The notes beneath the pieces were generated by a model. The model ran no database searches. It saw nothing but the letters and a program-made list of their open reading frames with translations, and was not told where the DNA came from. From contig NZ_JACJSJ010000063.1 in NCBI RefSeq assembly GCF_014698115.1, positions 1 to 47,770 on the forward strand: 47,770 nucleotides of DNA, written 5' to 3'. The position numbers and the translations under genes were made by a program. This DNA is from Nostoc sp. FACHB-973. Lineage in GTDB: Bacteria; Cyanobacteriota; Cyanobacteriia; Cyanobacteriales; Nostocaceae. Shown piece after piece: positions 18,101 to 25,846 of this stretch; the first letter of the stretch is position 1; every line of letters begins with the position of its first letter.

Positions 18101-20641
18101 ATGCATCTTTGTTTTAAGTCTTTTAAGTTAGGGAGTGTGATTTTACTTCTTCTTTCTTTAATTTCTTCTCTTCCATTCCTCGCTTCTTCGCTTCTCCTTC
18201 TAAATGCTGCATTTGAGTTCCAAGTGTTAGCTCAAGCCTCAGATTCCCAAAAAGCTCAAGCTGAAAAACTAATAGATGAGGGAACTACGCAATTCCAGAA
18301 CAATCAGTTAGAGAAAGCTGTGCAATCTTTTCAGAAAGCTTTAGACATCTATCGCAAATTAAAAGATATTGTAGGAGAAGGAACAGCCCTAGCCAATTTA
18401 GGACAAGTTTATTATTACCAACAAAATTACTCTAAGGCACTAGAAGTTCTTCAATCTAGTTTTAGAATCGCTCATTCTAATAATGATTGGCGAAGTTCGG
18501 CAACTATTTTAGGAATTATAGGTAATACTTACTATTATTTGAATGATTACGATCGGGCAATTTTTTATTTAAATCAAGCTTGGGAGATTGCCAAGAATAT
18601 CAAATATGAAGAAGAACAGTGGAGAGATGTGAGAAATTTAGGCTCTATTTACCATTATTTAGGTGACTACGCCAAAGCTATTGAGTACGATCTATTGTTT
18701 TTAGAACTTTCTCGAAAACTTAAATATCGAGGAGGTGAGTGGATTGCTTTAGCTAATTTAGCAGCCAATTACCTCTATTTAGGGAATGAAGAAAAAGGGA
18801 TTGATTACAGCCAGCAAGCTTTATCTTTTGTTGAAAAAGGATCTAACGACGAGGGAGGTATTCTGACTCAAATAGGAACTATTTACGGCTACTTAGGATC
18901 TCCAAAGCAAGCCATTGATTACCTTGAGAAAGCACTGGCGATTTTTCAAACGAATAAATATTCTCAAGGAGAGAGGACGACTCTGCAAAATTTAAGTTCT
19001 GCTTATGGTCGTCGTGGTGACTATAATAAGGCAACCCAGTATGCTCAAAAAGCCTTGGAACTAGCCAAGCAAGAAAAAGATCGCCGAATTATATCAGCAG
19101 CATTAGGTAATTTAGGGTTAATTATAGCTGCACAAGGAAACTATCGCCAAGCGATAGATTACTATCGGCAATCATTAGCCATTGAGCGAGCTATCAAATC
19201 ACCTCAAGGTGAAGGTGCAAGTTTAAATAACTTAGGCAATGCTTACTACAAATCTGGCAATTTAATTGAAGCAGAGAAAGTTCTACAGGAAAGTATTAAA
19301 GTTTGGGAATCACAAAGAGAAAAATTAGGTAATGATGACATTAATAAGATTTCAATTTTTGATACCCAAGCTAGTGCATACAAACTTTTACAAGAAGTTT
19401 TTGTTGCTCAAAATAAAACAAATTCAGCTTTAGAAATATCTGAAAGGGGTCGTGCCAGCGCTTTTGTAGAGTTATTAGCTAAACGAATAGCTCCTCAAAT
19501 AGCTATGTCTAAGAGAGTTTACCTGAATCTTGAGCAAATCAAACAAGTAGCAAAAGCTCATCATTCTACCTTGGTTCAATATTCTATTGTTGAATCCAAT
19601 CTCTACATCTGGGTCATTCAACCGACTGGAAGAGTCGATTTTCGCTCAGTTAATCCTAAAAAATCTTTTGATATTGCTTTGGAGAAACTTGTTACTAGCA
19701 CTCGCCAATCTCTGGGAATTAGAGGAGGTAGTATCGAAGTAGTTCCGCTTGATAATGTTGAAGCAGAAAATCAATTAAAGCTACTCCATCAAATACTGAT
19801 AAGTCCAATTGCTGATTTACTTCCCACCGATCCCAATGTTCCTGTTATCTTCATGCCTCAAGGAGAACTCTTTTTAGTCCCTTTTCCTGCTTTACAAGAT
19901 GAGAAAGGTAAATATTTAATTGAACAACATACTATTCTGACTGCACCAGCGATACAAGTTTTAGACTTAACACAACAACAAAAAACTAAAGTTCAACAAA
20001 CAAACTCTAAAGAAGTTGTGATTGTTGGTAATCCTACTATGCCAGAGGTTCCACCTAAAATTGGGGAACCACCACAGCAATTAGCATCTTTACCTAGTGC
20101 TGAAGAAGAAGCAAAAGCGATCGCACAGATTTTAGAAACTAAAGCTATTACAGGCAATAAAGCAAAAAAATCTGCTATCTTGCCACTTTTACCCAAAGCA
20201 CGAATTATTCATTTAGCAACACATGGCTTACTAGATGACTTTAGAGGATTAGGTGTACCAGGAGCGATCGCCCTTGCACCTTCTGGTAACAGCGAACCTA
20301 ATGATGGCTTACTGACTGCTAACGAAATCTTAGATTTGAAGCTAAATGCTGAGTTAGTTGTTTTGAGTGCTTGTGATACTGGTCGCGGTCGCATCACTGG
20401 TGATGGTGTAATTGGTCTATCCCGTTCCTTAATTACTGCTGGGACACCCAGTGTGATTGTTTCCCTGTGGTCAGTACCCGATGCACCTACCGCTGAATTA
20501 ATGACAGAGTTTTATCGCAACTGGCTTTCTGGCAAACTCGACAAAGCCCAAGCATTACGTGAAGCAATGCTCAAAACTAGGGAAAATCATCCTAACCCCA
20601 AAGATTGGGCAGCATTTACGCTTATTGGTGAAGCAAAATAA
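18101..20641 (+). CDS. exported TPR-CHAT protease 3
   Basis: 846 residues from the ATG at 18101, which has GGAGGA 8 nt upstream; an ATG at 18065 overlapping the caspase gene is less likely. A long hydrophobic signal (VILLLLSLISSLPFLASSLLLLN) is followed by about nine diverged TPRs (about 55-400). The CHAT domain has H708 (IIHLATHGLLDD) and C758 (VVLSACDTGRG). Its TPRs lack the DNA-level identity of the first two paralogues, so it is an older copy. It lies 22 bp after the caspase gene and 26 bp before the membrane TPR gene, hence probably one operon. Confidence 0.92.
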   Translation: MHLCFKSFKLGSVILLLLSLISSLPFLASSLLLLNAAFEFQVLAQASDSQKAQAEKLIDEGTTQFQNNQLEKAVQSFQKALDIYRKLKDIVGEGTALANLGQVYYYQQNYSKALEVLQSSFRIAHSNNDWRSSATILGIIGNTYYYLNDYDRAIFYLNQAWEIAKNIKYEEEQWRDVRNLGSIYHYLGDYAKAIEYDLLFLELSRKLKYRGGEWIALANLAANYLYLGNEEKGIDYSQQALSFVEKGSNDEGGILTQIGTIYGYLGSPKQAIDYLEKALAIFQTNKYSQGERTTLQNLSSAYGRRGDYNKATQYAQKALELAKQEKDRRIISAALGNLGLIIAAQGNYRQAIDYYRQSLAIERAIKSPQGEGASLNNLGNAYYKSGNLIEAEKVLQESIKVWESQREKLGNDDINKISIFDTQASAYKLLQEVFVAQNKTNSALEISERGRASAFVELLAKRIAPQIAMSKRVYLNLEQIKQVAKAHHSTLVQYSIVESNLYIWVIQPTGRVDFRSVNPKKSFDIALEKLVTSTRQSLGIRGGSIEVVPLDNVEAENQLKLLHQILISPIADLLPTDPNVPVIFMPQGELFLVPFPALQDEKGKYLIEQHTILTAPAIQVLDLTQQQKTKVQQTNSKEVVIVGNPTMPEVPPKIGEPPQQLASLPSAEEEAKAIAQILETKAITGNKAKKSAILPLLPKARIIHLATHGLLDDFRGLGVPGAIALAPSGNSEPNDGLLTANEILDLKLNAELVVLSACDTGRGRITGDGVIGLSRSLITAGTPSVIVSLWSVPDAPTAELMTEFYRNWLSGKLDKAQALREAMLKTRENHPNPKDWAAFTLIGEAK

Positions 20642-20667
20642 ATTACAATCTTTCTCTTTATCTGCTT

Positions 20668-21975
20668 ATGACTGATTCTCGCTTGCAAGTGGCAATAAAA
20701 CGTTATCAAAAAGCTATTGAACAACTTCAGACTCCTATTGATGCAGCCACAGATCCTAAGCATCTTGTCGAGGATGTGGCTAAACCAACAAACCAAGCAG
20801 AACTTACACCTACGCAGGTTTTAGAAGTATTGACAGCGCGAGACGAAGTACAGGCAGCACTGGCAAATACAACGCAAACATCTGGAGAGAGTTTCGCAGC
20901 GATCGCTCAACTAGACAAGATACTCAAAGACAATGTTACAGCGATCGCCACCATCTGCGAAACTGTTGATTGGCAAACCAGCTTCAATCCTCCCAAAGAA
21001 GCGTGGTGGTGGTCATTACAACCTGAAAGAAAGCCTCATAAATTTTGGGATCAGCTTGATTGGTTTTGGAGTGCCGTTTCTATATCTTCGCTAACTATTT
21101 CTCTTGGTTTAGTCGGAGACATTTCATCTCGTTTCCTTACAGGTGGGCCTGATACACTAGGCGCACTGGCAGTCAGTACACAAAGCATTTTGACATTGCT
21201 AACTGCTGGTGGCGCACTGACTCTAGCAGGACAAGAAGCCTACAAGCGCACTCTTAAAAGGTTGAAAATACCAGAGCGATTCTGGCATGAGATTAGTGCA
21301 GGTTTTTCATTCCTATTAGTAATTGGATTATTAGGTTTGCGGTTATCTCTGCCCCAAATTGCCACCCAGTACAATAAATGGGGCTTCAACAACTACAACG
21401 AAGGTGACTGGGGAAGTGCTGAAGAGAATTATCAACGAGCAATCAAACTCAACCCTGATGATACCCTAGCCCACTTTCGGTTAGGTTTACTCTACGAAGA
21501 GTTGCAAAAACCTGATCTTGCACGTACCGAATACCAAATTGCGGCACAAGATAATATTCCCGATGCCATCAATAATCTTTCTCGTCTTTATATCCTCAAT
21601 AAAAACTATCCTGCTGGTACTCACTTGTTGTTAAAAGCTTTTGCTGATGAACAGAAATTAAAGCTTAGTCCAGAGACTAAACACGCTTTACTGAAAAATC
21701 TAGGTTGGGTAAGACTAATGCAAGGTGATTACCCAAAGGCACACGCAATATTAGTAGAAGCAATTGACTTTCAAAAATCTGCCAATGTACAAACTAATAT
21801 TGCCGCACCTCACTGTTTATTAGCACAGGTAATAGAAGCGCAAAAAGATAAAAAAGGTGCTTTAAAAGAATGGGAAACTTGCATTCAATATGCCGATCCT
21901 ACTTCTAGTACTGATGAAGATGGTTGGGTAATTACTGCTCAAAAACGTTTAGCAGAACAGGAGAATGGGAAATGA
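20668..21975 (+). CDS. membrane-anchored TPR protein
   Basis: 435 residues. An N-terminal helical region (1-130) is followed by three hydrophobic segments (about 134-152, 163-187 and 209-228). A C-terminal TPR region (from about 240) has WGSAEENYQRAIKLNPDDTL and two or three further repeats. It could anchor the neighbouring exported proteases or pass signals across the membrane; this is inference from the operon. Its TGA overlaps the next ATG by 4 bp. Confidence 0.8.
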   Translation: MTDSRLQVAIKRYQKAIEQLQTPIDAATDPKHLVEDVAKPTNQAELTPTQVLEVLTARDEVQAALANTTQTSGESFAAIAQLDKILKDNVTAIATICETVDWQTSFNPPKEAWWWSLQPERKPHKFWDQLDWFWSAVSISSLTISLGLVGDISSRFLTGGPDTLGALAVSTQSILTLLTAGGALTLAGQEAYKRTLKRLKIPERFWHEISAGFSFLLVIGLLGLRLSLPQIATQYNKWGFNNYNEGDWGSAEENYQRAIKLNPDDTLAHFRLGLLYEELQKPDLARTEYQIAAQDNIPDAINNLSRLYILNKNYPAGTHLLLKAFADEQKLKLSPETKHALLKNLGWVRLMQGDYPKAHAILVEAIDFQKSANVQTNIAAPHCLLAQVIEAQKDKKGALKEWETCIQYADPTSSTDEDGWVITAQKRLAEQENGK

Positions 21976-23126
21976 TTGAATTGAATCTAGCTGGCAAAAT
22001 ATTGGTATTAGGGGCAGTAGTGTTGGGGATGGCAGAAACAACTATTGCCCAAGGTCAGCCAGCAGTTGTCTACTCAGCCAGAATTGACTCCTCAACAGGC
22101 AGAGTATTCCTGAAGCGCCCCGATTGGTCAAATTTTCGACCTGTTTCTGTTGGAACAGAATTAAATCAAGGCGATCAGATCAAGCCTGATAAGGGTGTCA
22201 AGGTGAGAGTAGTTTGCCCTAATCTCTCCAAACCATTTGTTCCCATAGGTGTGCCATCAGGTTTAAAAACAATCTGTCCTGTTTGGCAAGCAATCATCTC
22301 TAAAGCACCTCCACCTGCTGGGACTCTAGGCGGCACTAATCCCCTGATTCCCTATTTAATTACTCCTCGCCATACACTACTTTTAAGCAGCACTCCTACT
22401 TTCCGTTGGAATGCTATACCTAAGGCTACGCAATATACAGTAACTTTACAGACTCCCACAAAAATAGTGTGGCAAAAACAGGTCAAAAACAATTCTCTAG
22501 TTTATCCTGGGTTACCTCCATTACAACCAGGAACAAACTATTCATTAGTTATTAAAGCCAATACTGGTAAAACATCTCAGGACGAAGGCACATCTAACCT
22601 CGATTTTAGAGTGCTACGTGAATCTGAGGCAGCAGCTATCCAACCTGAAGTAACTAAAATAACTAAATTAGGATTAAATGAACAAGTAACTGCTCTAATG
22701 CTGGCAAATCTTTATAGCCGCTACACTTTACCGCAAAATGCAATTCCAGCCTATGGTTTAACTGCTGATACTTTCAAAAGCTATAATTTGAGTGCAGAAG
22801 CGATCGCAACCTTAGAAACTTTAGTAAAAAGAGGTCAGAAATCAACAATAATTTATCGCTCGTTAGGAGATATTTACTGGCAAACTGGATTAGCTCAAAA
22901 AGCAATAGACAACTATTTGACAGCAATCAAACTTGCCAAAAGTGATGAAGATTTAGAAGAGAAAATATTAGCCCAATTTGCTTTAGGGGAAGTCTATGCT
23001 GCAATAGATGATAATAAGCAGGCTATAAGTTGGTATTCACAAGCTAAGGATGGATACACTTTGTTAGGTGATAGTAGACGTGCCGATTTTTTAAAGCAGC
23101 AAATAGAAAGTCTACAGCAACAATAG
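21972..23126 (+). CDS. secreted FN3-like/TPR protein
   Basis: 384 residues from the ATG at 21972, which overlaps the upstream stop (ATGA) and has AGGAG about 9 nt before it. Signal peptide LAGKILVLGAVVLGMAETTIAQ. Then comes a beta-rich N-terminal part (about 30-110), a fibronectin-type-like domain (TPTFRWNAIPKATQYTVTLQ, about 138-215) and two TPRs at the C-terminus (IYRSLGDIYWQTGLAQKAID). Such proteins accompany CHAT and caspase genes in cyanobacteria, as I recall. Last gene of the protease run. Confidence 0.75.
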   Translation: MIELNLAGKILVLGAVVLGMAETTIAQGQPAVVYSARIDSSTGRVFLKRPDWSNFRPVSVGTELNQGDQIKPDKGVKVRVVCPNLSKPFVPIGVPSGLKTICPVWQAIISKAPPPAGTLGGTNPLIPYLITPRHTLLLSSTPTFRWNAIPKATQYTVTLQTPTKIVWQKQVKNNSLVYPGLPPLQPGTNYSLVIKANTGKTSQDEGTSNLDFRVLRESEAAAIQPEVTKITKLGLNEQVTALMLANLYSRYTLPQNAIPAYGLTADTFKSYNLSAEAIATLETLVKRGQKSTIIYRSLGDIYWQTGLAQKAIDNYLTAIKLAKSDEDLEEKILAQFALGEVYAAIDDNKQAISWYSQAKDGYTLLGDSRRADFLKQQIESLQQQ

Positions 23127-23268
23127 CCTCTCTCACTCAAACTTTTGGTGCGATCGCTCCATGAATTCGTCTTCCTTGTCCCTGCTAAAACAAGCAGCTT
23201 ACGGTAATGCATGAGCTGAACGCTGGTGGTTTCTACGATAAAACCACACCAAACTGGGAAAAAAGTAT

Positions 23269-23469
23269 TTGATGACTCTTATAAAATGCGATCGCCACAA
23301 ATTAAGCTTGCTGTCGTCAGAATGTCCAAACTGTAGTGCTAGATTCAAAATTCCAGTGTTGTGGGTGGATGATTGGTGTCAAAGGCGCTTTTTGCCGTTC
23401 ACGGAAATGGTAAAGTGGCAAAAGGTTATTCAGCCAAAAGCGACACCCCATGAGATAACAACACATTAA
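23269..23469 (+). pseudogene. tniQ 3' fragment (zinc-ribbon portion)
   Basis: 66 codons, MMTLIKCDRHKLSLLSSECP onward. It corresponds to the last third of TniQ: CDRHKLSLL, CPNCxARFKIP, LWVDxWCQRR, F.EM..WQKV. The final CxxC ribbon has lost a Cys (QRC to QRR). It diverges in DNA from the intact tniQ at 6910, and its C-terminus resembles other CAST TniQs, so it is probably a remnant of an earlier or second element rather than a recent copy. Whether it is translated is unknown. Confidence 0.75.
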
Positions 23470-23713
23470 ATTTTAGTCAAAAATTATGTATTCACATCAA
23501 TTCCATACTATATACTAGTACATATAAACTAGTTTTAGCTAGCTGTAAGCAAAAAAAGTGTCAGGAGTTGGATAAAAACAACTATAATTAAGCGATCTAA
23601 ACTTATTAAAACTCTCTATAAAGCTTTGAATAAAAATACTTTTAAATACCTGTATCTATCTATATGTGTTAGTTCATACAAGTATTTTATGATCGTCAGC
23701 AGAGAGAAGGCTT
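23470..23713. other. AT-rich intergenic region before the toxin-antitoxin pair
   Basis: No gene seen. Strongly AT-rich, with palindromic CTAG-containing sequences (TATACTAGTACATATAAACT at about 23511-23530) that could bind the TA repressor. The promoter of the Panacea gene should lie here. Confidence 0.4.
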
Positions 23714-24193
23714 ATGTTGGATAAACTCATAAAATATTTTGTCTACGCGACAAAAGGGTATATTACAAAAACACAGTTAATCAAATTTTTGTATTTAGCG
23801 GATCTTTACTCAGTTAAGTGGACAGGAAAGCAGCTGACTGATCTAGATTGGTGTTATTATCAATTTGGCCCTTGGAATGAGGGTATAGATGCTGCTTTAA
23901 ATCAAATGAATGGGAAAGAGATTATTCAAGAATCTCAGTATAATGCAACATATATTAGACCTGTGAATCAAGCTGCTCAGGCAGATGATTTGGAAATACC
24001 TCTCAGTATTAAGTTTGTGCTGGATAATATTCGCAGAGAGTGGGCTGGCTCAGATAAACTGAATCAGTTACTAGATTATGTATATAGCACTGCTCCAATG
24101 GTGGAAGCAAAAAACACCCATCGACCAGAAGAGAAAGTTAAACTTAACTTACAAGCAGAAAGAGAAAAATTAGTCAGTGAATTAGGATTGTAA
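23714..24193 (+). CDS. Panacea-domain (DUF4065) antitoxin
   Basis: 159 residues. The N-terminal Panacea/SocA-like pattern is clear: LIKYFVYATKGYITKTQLIK, FLYLADLYSVKWTGKQLTDL, YYQFGPWNEGIDAALNQM. Panacea domains act as antitoxins paired with diverse toxins. The downstream gene starts 1 bp after this stop and encodes a MazF-like protein, which supports a TA operon with the antitoxin first. Confidence 0.85.
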   Translation: MLDKLIKYFVYATKGYITKTQLIKFLYLADLYSVKWTGKQLTDLDWCYYQFGPWNEGIDAALNQMNGKEIIQESQYNATYIRPVNQAAQADDLEIPLSIKFVLDNIRREWAGSDKLNQLLDYVYSTAPMVEAKNTHRPEEKVKLNLQAEREKLVSELGL

Positions 24194-24194
24194 A

Positions 24195-24797
24195 GTGGCT
24201 GGACAAAGACCTAGACAAGGTTGGATCTATTCCATAAATCCCTATAGGGTATCTCTTCGTTGCAAACTGGGTCATGTCCATATTTATAATTTAGATGAGC
24301 CTGGTGAAGTAGAATGTCAAACTTGCACTGAGAATATTAATTCAAGTAGGGTTTTCAGAGGACTACATCCTTATATCATCTGGACAAACGATCAATTTCA
24401 AGATGAATCTGTATATATAGCAACGTTCTCTGTTATCCCTCTGACTTCACAAACAACATTTAACGGTTTACCAACCACATATCCAATTAACTCTACAAGT
24501 AGAAATGGTCTTGATAAAAATTCTTACGCTTTAGTTCATCAAATATGTACTGTTGATGCTAATTGCTTCAAAGATTCATCAAGCAATTGGTTAGACAGAA
24601 TTGGACAATTGGATAAACCAGATAAAGACGCTATAGAGGAACGATTAAAGTATTTTTTTAATATTCAAGAGAATCCTAGTGAAGACTGGTTTGCTCAAAA
24701 TGCGTCTCCAGAACTTTTAAAAAAAGTCTTTGATTATCTACCTGAAGATACAAAGAGTTTAGCAATAGAAGAATTAATTAACAATTTAGACTTATAA
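24195..24797 (+). CDS. MazF/PemK-like toxin with inserted zinc-binding segment
   Basis: 200 residues, GTG start 1 bp after the antitoxin stop. PemK-fold landmarks appear in order: GWIYSINPYRV, GLHPYIIWTNDQF, IATFSVIPLTSQ, LDKNSYALVHQICTVD and LDRIGQLDKPDKDAIEERLK. Between the first two strands is an insert with CxxxH and CxxC (CKLGHVH...CQTC), a probable zinc ribbon unusual for MazF. Expected activity is RNA cleavage; specificity is unknown. It has an extra C-terminal helical tail of about 50 residues. Confidence 0.75.
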   Translation: MAGQRPRQGWIYSINPYRVSLRCKLGHVHIYNLDEPGEVECQTCTENINSSRVFRGLHPYIIWTNDQFQDESVYIATFSVIPLTSQTTFNGLPTTYPINSTSRNGLDKNSYALVHQICTVDANCFKDSSSNWLDRIGQLDKPDKDAIEERLKYFFNIQENPSEDWFAQNASPELLKKVFDYLPEDTKSLAIEELINNLDL

Positions 24798-24914
24798 TAC
24801 CTATACCTATATATTTATTAATGACATTGATATCCTAATTATTATAAATCTGGCAAATTTCGCACTGTGTTCTCGATTTTATCTGGTTCTGAAATGCAAG
24901 ATATAGTAACATCT

Positions 24915-25844
24915 TCACGGCAAACCGAACTTGTATATCAACTGATGATTACCTACTAAGGATTTTTTACCCACATTTGGTATAAACTCGTCATTTATAT
25001 CCTTCCGATCTGATTTGTTTAATTTTGTCCATGTAGTCAGTGTATTGTCTGTGTTAAACCCATTATTAAGGCTAATACCAATGAGATCGGTAATCAGATA
25101 GCGATCATGAAAATCACTCCAGAAAAAAACTTGAGCAGTTAGATTTGCGTTTTTTAAAGCAGGAGAGAGAGTTTGAAATTGTTTTTTTGCATCTGCTTCT
25201 AAAAATTTCTTAACTAAGTGAATCTCAATATTCTTGTTGGGTTCTTTTATGTCTCTTCTGGCTGCGGTGATAAGATGATGAAAATCACTGTAATCTTTTC
25301 GCTGTGGATCGGGATCGAAATAGGGATCAATAAATTTAATCATTTTAGATTGATTCAGAACTACTCCCAAATACTTTAGATATTCCTTAATATTTCTTTT
25401 AAGACGAACAGAACAACTATGGGTTTGTAACCATCTGGCAATACTCAGTTTTTCAATAGAACAGACTTCTGGCATACCAGGAAAATTTGCTGCTGTTTTC
25501 TGAGAAATTAAAATAGCATTTAAAAACTCATTTTTGTGAGAATCAACTGCTTCTTGACACCACTCATCATGACTAGAGGGTAATGCTGTAGCTTTAGCTG
25601 CTTTCACTTTACGCAACCGCAGCTTTTCAATAATGTATTTTGTATTTGGATCTTTAGAAGGATGGTTTAAAACATATTTACTCCATGCCCCATCTCTTAA
25701 ATCACGAACTAGGGCTTCTTCTTCTAAAATGATTTCTTTGAGTTCTTTCAATTTTGAATAGCATAGCTGGCGGCGCTCTTTATCATCGCCAACATAACAA
25801 TCAATGTCAAAAATACATGAACCTAGCGAGTATTCAGCAAGCAT
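24915..25844 (-). CDS. PLD-like (HxRx4D) putative effector paired with an AAA ATPase
   Basis: 309 residues. The N-terminal half is helical and charged. The C-terminal half has MIKFIDPYFDP (172-178 region) and H246-D-R248-YLIT-D253, a variant of the phospholipase D HxKx4D motif with Arg for Lys, followed by IGISLNNGF as in PLD nucleases. Only one such motif is present, so a dimer would be needed for catalysis. The ATG lies 2 bp after the stop of the AAA ATPase gene. A nuclease effector is plausible but unproven. Confidence 0.6.
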   Translation of the reverse strand: MLAEYSLGSCIFDIDCYVGDDKERRQLCYSKLKELKEIILEEEALVRDLRDGAWSKYVLNHPSKDPNTKYIIEKLRLRKVKAAKATALPSSHDEWCQEAVDSHKNEFLNAILISQKTAANFPGMPEVCSIEKLSIARWLQTHSCSVRLKRNIKEYLKYLGVVLNQSKMIKFIDPYFDPDPQRKDYSDFHHLITAARRDIKEPNKNIEIHLVKKFLEADAKKQFQTLSPALKNANLTAQVFFWSDFHDRYLITDLIGISLNNGFNTDNTLTTWTKLNKSDRKDINDEFIPNVGKKSLVGNHQLIYKFGLP

Positions 25845-25846
25845 AA

